64,000 nt of DNA from Leptospiraceae bacterium (GCA_026418015.1 JAOACE010000015.1:33789-97788); one strand, 5' to 3'; counted from the stretch's first letter, positions 35,743 to 44,838 are shown. Program-made: numbers and translations. Notes: generated from the sequence alone by a model not told the origin.

Positions 35743-35921
35743 AGTTAATCCTCCAACTTTTAATTATTTTTGAATTTTAATTTCTATTATTTCGTCAAGA
35801 TTTTTATTATACGAAATGCGATGCTAACGATATTTAATAATCCATCTTCGTATTTAAGTTTAACTTCTTAATCATAAATTTAGAAAAATTGATAAAATTA
35901 TTGATAAAAAGTTAAAAAAAA

Positions 35922-35950
35922 TTGACATAAAAAAAAGAAAAAATTAAAAT
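35922..35950 (+). promoter_or_regulatory. Candidate promoter in the gap before the HTH/Lys-rich gene
   Basis: The 274-base gap 35743-36016 holds no gene. It has TTGACA at 35922-35927 and a weak TTAAAA 17 bases downstream. A TATAAA at 35951 is 23 bases away. The gene itself has an AAGGAG ribosome site, so its leader is probably 60 bases or more. Confidence 0.35.
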
Positions 35951-36016
35951 ATAAATTATTAAAATTAAATTTTAATATATTTTATGACGAAAATAAACGT
36001 AGGTTAAGGAGAATAT

Positions 36017-36271
36017 ATGCGAAAATGGAGCGAGCTAAGCGAAAAGGAGCAAAGCGAAATAGAAAAACGATATAAAGCAGGGGAAAGTCCAACAGATATC
36101 GCAAAAGATTATAATTTAAAACCAAAGCAAATATCCGATCAAGCATATAGAAAAAATTGGAACGCAAATATGAAAGAGCAAAAAAATACCAAAAAAACAG
36201 CAGCAAAGAAGACTGCAAAGAAAACAGCTAAAAAAACTGCTAAAAAAGCGGCGAAAAAAACAAAAAAATAA
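36017..36271 (+). CDS. HTH protein with histone-H1-like lysine-alanine tail
   Basis: This 84-residue basic protein has two parts. Residues 1-50 form a helix-turn-helix-like fold (LSEKEQSEIEKRYKAGESPTDIAKDYNLK), with the ESPTDIAKDYNLK stretch like a terminase-small-subunit or sigma-type HTH. Residues 58-84 are a Lys/Ala/Thr tail with repeated AKKTAKK units, as in histone-H1-like bacterial proteins and AlgP. It should bind DNA strongly, with the tail neutralising the backbone. The DNA coding the tail is a run of near-identical AAA/GCT/ACA codons that could change length by slippage. AAGGAG precedes the ATG. A nucleoid role is inferred. Confidence 0.65.
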   Translation: MRKWSELSEKEQSEIEKRYKAGESPTDIAKDYNLKPKQISDQAYRKNWNANMKEQKNTKKTAAKKTAKKTAKKTAKKAAKKTKK

Positions 36272-36286
36272 AAAAATAAGGATAAA

Positions 36287-36317
36287 AAATCGGAGTTTTT
36301 TTTAGTTTTTCCGATTT
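36287..36317 (+). terminator. Hairpin after the HTH/Lys-rich gene
   Basis: AAATCGGA pairs perfectly with TCCGATTT across a T-rich loop. It follows the gene by 15 bases, but no strong T-run follows the stem, so termination is uncertain. Confidence 0.45.
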
Positions 36318-36372
36318 AGATGGGTTCTATTTCTTACTTGCTTTTTTAGTGGTACATTAGATTTTAGTTTTA

Positions 36373-36780
36373 ATGAACCGTTATATACTTTTTTTATTCG
36401 TTTTCTTTGTCCTTTTTGCATGCAAAAGTTCGCAAAAGCAGGTTGTTGTTGAGAATACAAAAAAAGAAAATCAAACAAAAGAAGAACAAGCTTATCTAGG
36501 GATCATTTATGTAGAAACGATTTCTGGTGTTCAAATCGCGGATGTATTTCCTGATAGCCCAGCACAGAAATCCGGTTTAGAACCAGGCGATATTATTATA
36601 TCTGCGAATGGTTATCCTATCGTTGGTCGTTATACACTTAAAGAAAATATATTCTCATTAAAGCCAGGCACAGAAGTAGTATTAGAAGTAGAAAAAATCA
36701 ATGGGAAAAGGGTTTTACTTAAAGCTGTATTAGAACCAATGCCAGAAAAGTACAAGAAATATTATAAAGAGGCAAATTAA
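36373..36780 (+). CDS. PDZ-domain lipoprotein
   Basis: This 135-residue protein has a lipoprotein signal ending in LFACKSS (lipid-bearing Cys17) and a short charged linker. Residues about 40-125 form a PDZ domain: IADVFPDSPAQKSGLEPGDI and SANGYPIVG are the characteristic carboxylate-loop and strand features. Free-standing PDZ lipoproteins act as envelope binding partners, often recognising exposed C-termini; no protease domain is attached. The gene ends 2 bases before nadC and may share its transcript. The Leptospira-like lineage is rich in lipoproteins, consistent with lnt being present here. Confidence 0.8.
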   Translation: MNRYILFLFVFFVLFACKSSQKQVVVENTKKENQTKEEQAYLGIIYVETISGVQIADVFPDSPAQKSGLEPGDIIISANGYPIVGRYTLKENIFSLKPGTEVVLEVEKINGKRVLLKAVLEPMPEKYKKYYKEAN

Positions 36781-36782
36781 GT

Positions 36783-37679
36783 ATGCATTATACCAATCCT
36801 GTTAAAGATTTAGATAAAAAGGATGTGGAGACATTGATTTTGTTGGCGATTCAGGAAGATGCACCCAATGGAGATGTGACATCCGAATCTATTTTTAGTA
36901 AAGAAGATCTTGCAGATGCTCAGTTAATAGCCAAAACGAATGGTATCTTTTGTGGGAAGAGAATCACAGAAATTTTATTAGATATTTTTAATGATTTTGC
37001 AAATTATCATATAAAAATTCTTAACTCTTACGAAGATGGTAAATCTTTCCAAGAAAAAGAAATTTTGATGGAATTAAAAGGAGAATTGCCAGGTCTTTTA
37101 AGAATTGAACGAATCTTGTTAAATTTTGTTCAGTATTTAAGTGGAATCAGTACACTAACTTATCAAACTGTAAAGAAAGCGAAAGAAGTTGGTGCAGAAA
37201 TTTACATACTTGATACGCGTAAAACTCTTCCTGGATACAGAAAATTAGCAAAATATGCAGTATATCGTGGTGGTGGTTTTAATCATAGAATCAATCTGTC
37301 CGAAATGGCTATGATTAAAGATAATCATATTGCAGCAGCTAAAAGCATAAAAAATGCTGTGGAAAAGATCCGCTCTAAACATCCAGAAATTCCTATCGAA
37401 ATAGAAGTAGATACCGTTGATCAATTAGAAGAAGCATTATCCACGAAACCAAAGGTGATTCTTTTAGATAACATGAATATTCAACAAATCAAGCATGCAA
37501 TAGAAAAAATTCATCAAATATGTTTAGAAAAAAAACTGCCTATTCCTTTTATAGAAATATCTGGTGGTTGGAAACCCGATGATTTGCATCTACTAAAAGA
37601 CATAAAAAATGTTGGAGTAAGTATGGGCTTTTTAACCCATAGTGCAAAGTTTTTAGATATCAGCATGGAAATTGTTTGA
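36783..37679 (+). CDS. nadC: Nicotinate-nucleotide pyrophosphorylase (quinolinate phosphoribosyltransferase)
   Basis: This 298-residue enzyme makes nicotinate mononucleotide from quinolinate and PRPP in de novo NAD synthesis. The signature DTRKTLPGYRKLAKYAVYRG lies near residues 139-158, followed by HRINLSEMAMIKDNHI, which binds substrate phosphate groups. EVDTVDQLEEAL and ISGGWKPDDL are further family features in the barrel. Length is typical. The ATG is 2 bases after the PDZ lipoprotein gene, and the stop overlaps none of the next gene but abuts it directly (TGA then ATG), so the three genes look like one operon. Confidence 0.93.
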   Translation: MHYTNPVKDLDKKDVETLILLAIQEDAPNGDVTSESIFSKEDLADAQLIAKTNGIFCGKRITEILLDIFNDFANYHIKILNSYEDGKSFQEKEILMELKGELPGLLRIERILLNFVQYLSGISTLTYQTVKKAKEVGAEIYILDTRKTLPGYRKLAKYAVYRGGGFNHRINLSEMAMIKDNHIAAAKSIKNAVEKIRSKHPEIPIEIEVDTVDQLEEALSTKPKVILLDNMNIQQIKHAIEKIHQICLEKKLPIPFIEISGGWKPDDLHLLKDIKNVGVSMGFLTHSAKFLDISMEIV

Positions 37680-38531
37680 ATGAATCAACAAAATATTCAA
37701 CAGCTTTATCAATTAGCAAAGGTATCCGAACAAAATCGCGATTGGTCTTCTGCATTAGATTATTATCAAAAGCTATATCAATTAACGAATCAACCTTCTC
37801 TTCTTGGTAAAATTGGTTTTATTTATTCTCAGTTAAGAAATCATGAACAATCTTTTTTGTACTATCAAAAATATTTAAATTTCGAAAAAAGCGATTGGGC
37901 AGCATATTATAATATTGCTGTGGAATCTGTCCATTTAAAAAAATTCGAAAAAGCAATCCAGTACTTAAAAAAAGCGATATTACTCCAACCCCAAAACCTT
38001 AAAAGTTATTTACTTATAGGTTATATCTACGAATTGCTAAGTCAATACGAAGACGCGATAAAGTATTTTAATCATGTTTTAAAACTTGATCCTCATAATA
38101 AGGTTGCTGTAAAAGGAATTTTATTTTCTTTAATTCAATTGAAAAAATACGAAACCGCTCTAAAAATTTGCGAGAAATACTTAAAAATTTATCCAGAAGA
38201 CTTGATGTTAAAAAACTTTCATGCGGGAATACTTTTTGAATTGGGAAAAACTGATGCTTTCTACGAAGAAGTCAAAGAAATTTCAGAAAAAGATAAGCGA
38301 TATAAATCTTTCGAAGAATATGTGCAAAAAATTCAACAAGAAAGAAAAGACGAATATAAAGAATTTTTAAACGAAATCCAAGAAAAGATCCTTCAAAAAC
38401 AACAAGAATTAGAACAAAATGAAGATACAAAAACCTATTTGGATTTAAGCCTCCTTTCTTTATTTTCTGGCAACAAAGACGAAGCTTTGAACTATTTAAA
38501 AAAAGCGTTGGACTTTGGTCAAAAAGATTGA
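37680..38531 (+). CDS. Tetratricopeptide-repeat protein
   Basis: This 283-residue cytoplasmic protein is a run of about six TPR units, for example RDWSSALDYYQKLYQLTNQP, KFEKAIQYLKKAILLQPQN, QYEDAIKYFNHVLKLDPHN and KYETALKICEKYLKIYPED. A charged coiled-coil-like stretch (about residues 215-250) and one last repeat follow. No signal peptide or catalytic domain is present, so it should be a protein-binding scaffold. It begins immediately after the nadC stop, and the stop is close to the MgtC-type gene, so it is likely co-transcribed with both. Confidence 0.8.
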   Translation: MNQQNIQQLYQLAKVSEQNRDWSSALDYYQKLYQLTNQPSLLGKIGFIYSQLRNHEQSFLYYQKYLNFEKSDWAAYYNIAVESVHLKKFEKAIQYLKKAILLQPQNLKSYLLIGYIYELLSQYEDAIKYFNHVLKLDPHNKVAVKGILFSLIQLKKYETALKICEKYLKIYPEDLMLKNFHAGILFELGKTDAFYEEVKEISEKDKRYKSFEEYVQKIQQERKDEYKEFLNEIQEKILQKQQELEQNEDTKTYLDLSLLSLFSGNKDEALNYLKKALDFGQKD

Positions 38532-38543
38532 TTGATTGTTTGT

Positions 38544-39203
38544 ATGGAAAAAATCCAAGAAATCATCTTACAATTATTTTTATCTATATTTTTGGGGGGA
38601 ATTATCGGAATCGATAGAGAATTAAAAAGAAAACCAGGTGGCTTACGAACGCATATTTTAATTTGTTTAGGTTCAACATTTTTGATGATTATTTCTAAAC
38701 ATGCTGCAGGGAATTTAGGAGATCCAACGCGAATTGCTGCTCAGGTAATATCGGGTATTGGATTTATTGGTGGTGGTGTTATTATGAAATATGGCTTTAA
38801 CATCAAAGGAATTACTACCGCTTCTACTATATGGGTTGTGACTGCAATAGGTTTGGGAATTGGTCTATCCATGTATTGGGAATCGATATTGCTAACACTC
38901 TTTTCGTTAGTTGTCCTGTTATATGTTAATAGACTAGAACATCGTTTTTTTAAAGGCGACGAATCAAAAATTTTATTGATTGATTTAAAAACTACCACCG
39001 TTGATGATGAAGATATTCGAAATGTTCTAAACCATTATCAATTGATGAATAAAACATTAGAAATAGAAAAAATCATTCCAAAAAACAAAACCCGATTTAA
39101 ATTTTTAATCTATATCCCAAGGAATTTAGAATTAGACCATGTTATTAGGGAATTGACCAAAATAAAAAAGGTACAGAAAATTGCAATAGAAGATCCCAAT
39201 TAA
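38544..39203 (+). CDS. MgtC/SapB-family membrane protein
   Basis: From ATG 38544 this is a 219-residue protein with four or five membrane spans in its first 130 residues. It has the MgtC/SapB signature GIDRELKRKPGGLRTHILICLG and then GVIMKYGFNIKGITTASTIWV. The C-terminal part (about 140-219) is a soluble ACT-like fold. Family members affect magnesium homeostasis or inhibit the F-ATPase in some bacteria; here the role is unknown. The in-frame TTG at 38532 is less likely as a start. The 3' end overlaps the convergent pgi gene by 4 bases. Confidence 0.85.
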   Translation: MEKIQEIILQLFLSIFLGGIIGIDRELKRKPGGLRTHILICLGSTFLMIISKHAAGNLGDPTRIAAQVISGIGFIGGGVIMKYGFNIKGITTASTIWVVTAIGLGIGLSMYWESILLTLFSLVVLLYVNRLEHRFFKGDESKILLIDLKTTTVDDEDIRNVLNHYQLMNKTLEIEKIIPKNKTRFKFLIYIPRNLELDHVIRELTKIKKVQKIAIEDPN

Positions 39204-40507
39204 TAACCAGGTTTTCTTAACATTTTGAACATATTATTCTTGTATGCCTCTACACCTGGTTGATCAAAAGGATTTACATCAATCGTTAATGCAGAGATTC
39301 CACATGCATATTCGAAAAGATAGATCAATCCGCCTAGATGATATTCGTTTAATACTGGAATTTCTATTGTAAAATTGGGAACTCCACCAGAAATATGAGC
39401 ACTTCTTGTCGCTTGTAATGCTGTTCGATTGATATAATTCAAAGATTTTCCCGTTAAATAGTTTAGTCCATCGCTATCATCTTCTTGAGAAAATAACTCT
39501 AAATCATCGTCTTCTTTTATATCTATTAGGGTTTCGAAGATATTTCTTTCTCCTTCTTGTATCCATTGTCCTAAGGAATGTAAGTCTGTTGTAAAAATAT
39601 TCGAAGTAGGGAAGATTCCTTTATAATCTTTTCCTTCGGATTCTCCGTAGAGCTGCTTCCACCATTCCAATATATAAAATAGTTCTGGTCTGTATGTTGC
39701 TAATATTTCTATGTTTTTTTTGGTCGCATAATTTAGGTTTCTGTATAAAGCGTATTGAAGGGCTGGGTTTTTTTCTAATTCGTTTTCTTTTCTTATAATT
39801 TGTTCGATAAAATATGCCCCTTCTAATAGTTTTTTTATATCTACATCCATTAAAGCTAAAGGAATTAAACCCACAGGAGAAAGAACAGAATACCTGCCAC
39901 CTACATCATCGGGAACAACATCGCTCATCAATTGATATTTTTTTGCTAAATTTCGTAAAGTTCCTTTTTCTTTGTCTGTAATTACAATAATTCTTTTCGA
40001 GATTTCTTTTTCGCCAAATTTTTCGATTAGTTTTTTGTATAAAAAGCGAAAGGCAATTGCTGGTTCTGTGGTAGTCCCACTTTTAGATATTACAACTAAT
40101 GCAAAGTTTTTGTTTTCTAGGTAGTTTAATAAATGTTTTAAATATCGGCTTGATAGATGATGCCCAGCAAAAATGATTTCTTTTTGTTTTTTTTCGAAAG
40201 GTATACTTAATGCTTCTATGATTGCGCGAATTCCTAAATAGGATCCTCCAATTCCAACAGAAATAATTGTATCGTATTTATTAAACAATGTTTTAAATTC
40301 TTCGTATTTCGAAATATGTTGTAATTCCTTTTCTGGTAAATCCATCCATCCTAAAAATTGGGAACCTTTGCAGGTTTTTTCTTCGATTTGCTTTTTGGCT
40401 TGAACAACTCTTTTTAAAATATCGTACGTAAGTTTTTCTCCATAAAAATCTTTATAGGAATTTATATTGGTTTCTTCGCTTTCTAAGAAATATGTTTTTA
40501 ATGTCAT
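39200..40507 (-). CDS. pgi: Glucose-6-phosphate isomerase
   Basis: This 435-residue enzyme interconverts glucose-6-phosphate and fructose-6-phosphate in glycolysis. SVGIGGSYLGIRAIIEAL and VVISKSGTTTEPAIAFR are the sugar-phosphate-binding SIS motifs, and GGRYSVLSPVGLIPLAL is the PGI signature. The catalytic Glu region is YGESEGKDYKGIFPTS, and the His/Lys region is near the C-terminus (YKNNMFKMLRKPGY). The length matches the shorter bacterial form of about 440-450 residues. It overlaps the MgtC-type gene by 4 bases and diverges from the ParA-like gene. Confidence 0.93.
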   Translation of the reverse strand: MTLKTYFLESEETNINSYKDFYGEKLTYDILKRVVQAKKQIEEKTCKGSQFLGWMDLPEKELQHISKYEEFKTLFNKYDTIISVGIGGSYLGIRAIIEALSIPFEKKQKEIIFAGHHLSSRYLKHLLNYLENKNFALVVISKSGTTTEPAIAFRFLYKKLIEKFGEKEISKRIIVITDKEKGTLRNLAKKYQLMSDVVPDDVGGRYSVLSPVGLIPLALMDVDIKKLLEGAYFIEQIIRKENELEKNPALQYALYRNLNYATKKNIEILATYRPELFYILEWWKQLYGESEGKDYKGIFPTSNIFTTDLHSLGQWIQEGERNIFETLIDIKEDDDLELFSQEDDSDGLNYLTGKSLNYINRTALQATRSAHISGGVPNFTIEIPVLNEYHLGGLIYLFEYACGISALTIDVNPFDQPGVEAYKNNMFKMLRKPGY

Positions 40508-40552
40508 AATAAAGTTTATATTTAATTTCTTTTTTTAAGAATCAATAATTTT

Positions 40553-40580
40553 TTGACAATGTAAATTAATAAATTATAAA
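40553..40580 (+). promoter_or_regulatory. Promoter of the ParA-like gene
   Basis: TTGACA (40553-40558) and TATAAA (40575-40580) are separated by 16 bases, close to the sigma-70 consensus. Initiation would be near 40587, giving a leader of about 12 bases with no Shine-Dalgarno sequence before ATG 40600. Confidence 0.65.
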
Positions 40581-40599
40581 GTAAAAAATACATAAATCT

Positions 40600-41451
40600 A
40601 TGCTAAAAAAATATGCAATCATCAATTTTAAAGGTGGTGTAGGGAAAACTACCATTACATGGTTGCTCGGCAGTTACTTGCATCGTTATAGAAATAGAAA
40701 GATTTTGTTGGTAGATTTAGATCCTCAAATGAGTCTTACGTTAGGTTTAACGTTAAACGAAAAAGGATTTTTTCATCAAACCTATCGCGAATGGTTAAAC
40801 CTTCGAATAGAAAAAAAAGAAACGATTTTTTATTTAATGGAGCATTACTACAAAAGATTACAAATACAAAAAGATATTCGCGATTATATTTTCGAAATTC
40901 AACCTAATTTTTATTTATTACCATCGAACGAAAAACTCTATTTTATCGAATTAATGAATTACGAAAGAAAGCGATTTAAAATGTTTATACAAATTATTAT
41001 AGAAAAATTAAATCAAGATTTTAAGTTTGATGTTGTTTTGTTTGATTGTCCCCCCAATTTTACCAACCTTACTTATTCTGTTTTTGAATTTATCGACGAG
41101 ATTTTAATACCATGCAATCCAGATATTTATGCTAAGATAGGAGTAGATTTATTGATTTTTACATTAAAAAAGCTTATTTCCAAGTTTGATTTAACAAAAA
41201 AACAATATATTTTTTATCTTTTTTTGAATAAAGCACGTTTATTCCTAAAAGAATTTACACAAGAAACAAATTATTTTTATCATCAATTAAAATTATTAGA
41301 AAATAATCAAAGCGATTTTAGCATAAAGGTTTTAAATACCTACCTACCCGAAAGGGTAGATATTAAAAGATCTTTACAGAATTTTCAATTTCCAGAAGAA
41401 TTCAAGGATTATTTTGATTCCCTTTCTAAAGAAATCAACCTTGAACCGTAA
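40600..41451 (+). CDS. ParA/MinD-type ATPase
   Basis: This 283-residue protein has the deviant Walker A motif FKGGVGKTTITW (signature Lys in KGGVGKTT), LLVDLDPQMSLT for Walker A' and VLFDCPPNFTNL for Walker B. These place it among ParA/Soj-type ATPases that position cargo on the nucleoid or membrane. There is no adjacent ParB or partition-site repeat, so it may position something other than a chromosome, such as a protein complex. It has its own promoter and stands alone between divergent pgi and a convergent MBL-fold gene, whose 3' end it overlaps by 43 bases. Confidence 0.85.
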   Translation: MLKKYAIINFKGGVGKTTITWLLGSYLHRYRNRKILLVDLDPQMSLTLGLTLNEKGFFHQTYREWLNLRIEKKETIFYLMEHYYKRLQIQKDIRDYIFEIQPNFYLLPSNEKLYFIELMNYERKRFKMFIQIIIEKLNQDFKFDVVLFDCPPNFTNLTYSVFEFIDEILIPCNPDIYAKIGVDLLIFTLKKLISKFDLTKKQYIFYLFLNKARLFLKEFTQETNYFYHQLKLLENNQSDFSIKVLNTYLPERVDIKRSLQNFQFPEEFKDYFDSLSKEINLEP

Positions 41452-42551
41452 TTTTGATCTAACGCGATTTTTATAAATTCCCCAATTTTTAGAATTTTTA
41501 CAGATTTATTAGAAGAGCTATTTTCTTTTTTCCAGTTTTCGTATGATTCTTTTAAACGCTTAGGTGGTAAGTCCATAGGTTCTTCTGCTAAAAAGAATGT
41601 CCCCCAGTGGATTGGAAATAAAACGTCAGCATCCAAATCTAAAAATGCGCGAAAGGCTTCTTCTGGGTTTACATGAACTTCTCGCATAAACCAACGCGGT
41701 TCAAAAGCACCAATGGGAATCAGTGCAACATGGGGTTTCCCTATATGGTCGTGGATTTCCTTAAAAAAGGCTTCGTATCCTGTATCGCCTGCAAAATAAA
41801 AATTAAACTGATGTTTTGTATCTTCGACGAACCAACCACCCCATAAAGTTTTATTTCTATCCCACAGGGAGCGTGCAGAAAAATGTCTTGCTGGTGTACA
41901 ATAGATTTTAAAATCAAAAATTTCTACATATTCCCACCAGTCTAATTCTACAATTTTTTGAATTCCCCAGTCTTTAAGAATTTCTCCCACTTTTAATGGC
42001 ACAAAGAAGATGGGATCGTGGATTTGATGAATTGTCTTAATGGAATTTTCGTCTAAGTGATCATAGTGATTATGAGAAATTAATACAAAATCGATTTTTG
42101 GAATATCTTTGATTTGAAATGCTGGTGGCTTATGCCTAATGGGACCTGCAAAGGATACAGGGCTTGCTCTATCGCTAAATTGTGGATCAGTAATAAAAGT
42201 AAATTTTGGTCCTTGAACTAATACGGTGGAATGCCCAACCCACCAAAATTTATACTCACTCGAAGAGTTCTTTAAATCATCTAAGTTTACAGAAATAGAA
42301 TCTGCTGGCACAATTTTACTTTTATCTTCGCCAGTAATTAATTTATTCGAAATCCAAAAAAAAGATTTAAAAAAAGGTCTTTCTGGACTTGGATAAAGAT
42401 TTTTAAATCCATCTTCTGTATGGTGTTTTTTGTTGTAAATGTTTAATTGTTGTACTTTGGGAATTGGGTGCATAGAATGTTCCTTCGTGTTGATATAGCT
42501 TGAACAAGATATTAGCATAGAGAATGCAAAAATGATTTGGGTTTTTTTCAT
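41409..42551 (-). CDS. MBL-fold lipoprotein, NAPE-PLD-like metallohydrolase
   Basis: From ATG 42551 this is a 380-residue protein with a lipoprotein signal (FAFSMLISCSS). The metallo-beta-lactamase fold shows WWVGHSTVLVQ, SHNHYDHLD (the HxHxDH metal site), CTPARHFSAR, FAGDTGY and PIHWGTF. The combination resembles the NAPE-PLD/UlaG-like branch, which includes phospholipase D-type enzymes acting on N-acylphosphatidylethanolamines. Substrate is not known. The frame opens 9 codons earlier, but the later ATG is the one that gives a proper signal peptide. Its C-terminal 14 codons are antisense to the end of the ParA-like gene. Confidence 0.82.
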   Translation of the reverse strand: MKKTQIIFAFSMLISCSSYINTKEHSMHPIPKVQQLNIYNKKHHTEDGFKNLYPSPERPFFKSFFWISNKLITGEDKSKIVPADSISVNLDDLKNSSSEYKFWWVGHSTVLVQGPKFTFITDPQFSDRASPVSFAGPIRHKPPAFQIKDIPKIDFVLISHNHYDHLDENSIKTIHQIHDPIFFVPLKVGEILKDWGIQKIVELDWWEYVEIFDFKIYCTPARHFSARSLWDRNKTLWGGWFVEDTKHQFNFYFAGDTGYEAFFKEIHDHIGKPHVALIPIGAFEPRWFMREVHVNPEEAFRAFLDLDADVLFPIHWGTFFLAEEPMDLPPKRLKESYENWKKENSSSNKSVKILKIGEFIKIALDQNYGSRLISLERESK

Positions 42552-42603
42552 TAAAAAATGAATTAAATAAATATTCATTTACACAACAATAAAAATTTTT
42601 TTT

Positions 42604-44838
42604 GTGAACATAAAAATTAATATGTTATCCTATAAATTGATTACTGGTTTGATTTATCCTTATATAATTGTCTTCCTTATTGCTGGTTTATTTCTTTTGT
42701 TTTATTATAAATTTTTGGTTCTAAGATTTCCTTTACTATCTTTAAAGATTTTGTCTGGCGCATTGGATTGGAAAGGATCCAAAGGTAAAATTACACCAGG
42801 TAAAGCATTCTTTTCTGGGATATTAGGATCATTTTTTCCCGGACAATTGTTGGGGCTAATCGTTGCGTTAGCTTTTTCTGGACCAGGAATCATTCTTTTA
42901 ATATGGATAGTTCATTTTTTACAAGCATCGATTGAATTTGTACTTTCCACAGTGAGTTTTAAGTTTAGAATTCGAAATCCTAACGGGAACTTAGAAACCG
43001 GATTGCTATTAGGTATAGAACGATTTTCTCGAATTCGTTGGTTTGGGTTTGTTTATGCTATTTTTTTTGTTGTTTTAAGTATACTGTATGGGTTTTGGGA
43101 TTTATCTTTTCTACACATTTTGAGTAATTCAAAATCGTTAAAACATCCTTTGTTGTTGGACTCTAATAGTTTAATGATATTGTTTATTATTTTTATGATA
43201 TTGATTTTTAATGGTGGTATTCGTAGAATTGGTCTTTTTGCAAAAATCGTTGCATATACAATGATTTTATTAATTATTCTTATCGGAGTATCTTATAAAA
43301 AAAGTTTAGAACTATTTCCTTTGGTTTTAACACAATTTATAGATTTATTTTCTAATACTCAAAATATAAAAATAACCTTATTTTCTATTGTAATTTATTC
43401 GATTTTATCCGAAATTCCTAGCCCCAAATTAAATCTATTTTCTGGATATGTTAGAACTGATCATGCAGCAAAACAAGGAATTGCTACAATCATCTATCCG
43501 TTAATTCAATCCATCATTGTATTTTTATTGATGGGAACAATCTATGAATTTATTCAAAATGCAAAAATTCAGATACAAGACTTAAATGAAATTCATGTAG
43601 TACTTTCACAAATTCACATGCAATTGTTGGAATCGTTAATTCTATCTCCATCGCGAGAATTATACATCAATTTTTTGGTGTATTTTTTGATCATTTTAAT
43701 TCTTTTTTCTTCTTTTTTAACCTGGTTTTTTTCTGGAAATATGATTTTAAGACAAATTGCCTATCGTTTTAAATTCCCTAATTTTTACCCAACATTAAGC
43801 ATTTTTATCTATATTTATTTAATTTTTTTTATCAATTGGGAATTATATGAATTATATAAAAATTTTTATATTATTTTTATATTTGTTTCTGGAATTGTTT
43901 CTATACTAACGATTATTTTTGCTTTAATATATTATAATTTAGGAAAGTACGAATTAACGAAATATCAAGAATCTTACCAAGGTGGTATTGATTTATCCCG
44001 AGATCTCTATGTAATGATTTTTTCTATCATTCCATCGAATTTGTTATCGAAGCTTTTTGGTTTGATAAGTTTGATTCAATTCCCTCAGCCAATCATGTAT
44101 TGGATAATACTAGGTTTTACTAAATTATACAAGATCGATTTGAACGAGGTAAAAAACGATATAAAAAGTTTTAAAAATTTAAATGAATTTTTTATACGAG
44201 AATTAAAAGATGGTATTCGCAAAATCGATAAAGGGAAAAAAATTATTGTATCTCCCGTAGATGCTTTATTAAGTCGTAGAGGAACAATCCAAGAAGGGTT
44301 GATGATTCAAACCAAAGGGATTTATTACACATTAAAAGATTTGTTGGGAGATCCCGACTACATACCCTATTTCGAAAACGGCAAATATTGTGTGTTGTAT
44401 TTAAGTCCCCAAGATTATCATCGAATCCATGCACCATTTGATTGCGAAGTAGAAGGGTATACGTATTCGCCTGGTCATCTATTTCCAGTAAACGAACCAG
44501 CTGTTGAAGGTTTGTATGGTCTTTTCCCCAAGAATGAACGTTTAACAACCTTTCTAAAAACAAGGTATGGTCGAATTGCTATGGTTAAGGTAGGTGCAAC
44601 AAATGTAGGGAAGATTCGCGTAATGTACGATTCAATCCAAACAAACACTTGGATAAGAAGAAAAAAAGCAATCCAATATAAACACAAAATCATTTTTAAA
44701 AAAGGTCAAGAAATTGCTCGATTCGAAATGGGTTCTACGGTGATTCTAATTTTCGAAAAGAACAAAGTAGAATTTTTAGAAGAAGCACCAGAAGGAATAA
44801 AAGTAAAATTAGGTCAAGCCATAGCAAAATTTGAATAG
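42604..44838 (+). CDS. psd: Fusion of AGCS-transporter-like domain with phosphatidylserine decarboxylase
   Basis: This 744-residue protein has two parts. Residues about 1-460 hold ten or so membrane spans whose order and text (GKAFFSGILGSFF, SGPGIILLIW, KFRIRN) resemble the sodium:alanine/glycine symporter family. However, the family's TVGTGNIxG substrate segment is not kept (LGSFFPGQLLG). Residues about 470-744 are a type I phosphatidylserine decarboxylase that makes phosphatidylethanolamine. SPVDALLSRRG has the triad Asp, YHRIHAPFDC and SPGHLF the His, and MGST the self-cleavage site, giving a pyruvoyl group from Ser711 and a small alpha chain of 34 residues. GTG 42604 or ATG 42622 could start it. 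I know of no standard fusion of this type. Confidence 0.82.
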   Translation: MNIKINMLSYKLITGLIYPYIIVFLIAGLFLLFYYKFLVLRFPLLSLKILSGALDWKGSKGKITPGKAFFSGILGSFFPGQLLGLIVALAFSGPGIILLIWIVHFLQASIEFVLSTVSFKFRIRNPNGNLETGLLLGIERFSRIRWFGFVYAIFFVVLSILYGFWDLSFLHILSNSKSLKHPLLLDSNSLMILFIIFMILIFNGGIRRIGLFAKIVAYTMILLIILIGVSYKKSLELFPLVLTQFIDLFSNTQNIKITLFSIVIYSILSEIPSPKLNLFSGYVRTDHAAKQGIATIIYPLIQSIIVFLLMGTIYEFIQNAKIQIQDLNEIHVVLSQIHMQLLESLILSPSRELYINFLVYFLIILILFSSFLTWFFSGNMILRQIAYRFKFPNFYPTLSIFIYIYLIFFINWELYELYKNFYIIFIFVSGIVSILTIIFALIYYNLGKYELTKYQESYQGGIDLSRDLYVMIFSIIPSNLLSKLFGLISLIQFPQPIMYWIILGFTKLYKIDLNEVKNDIKSFKNLNEFFIRELKDGIRKIDKGKKIIVSPVDALLSRRGTIQEGLMIQTKGIYYTLKDLLGDPDYIPYFENGKYCVLYLSPQDYHRIHAPFDCEVEGYTYSPGHLFPVNEPAVEGLYGLFPKNERLTTFLKTRYGRIAMVKVGATNVGKIRVMYDSIQTNTWIRRKKAIQYKHKIIFKKGQEIARFEMGSTVILIFEKNKVEFLEEAPEGIKVKLGQAIAKFE

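Noticed and set aside
36180..36271. Lys/Ala repeats as a sign of a CRISPR or tandem DNA array
   Set aside because: The repeat is codon-level only, with no spacers; it is explained by the protein tail.
42705..42893. Minus-strand open frame inside the AGCS-like domain
   Set aside because: It is only an opposite-strand shadow of a conserved membrane protein, with no ribosome site.
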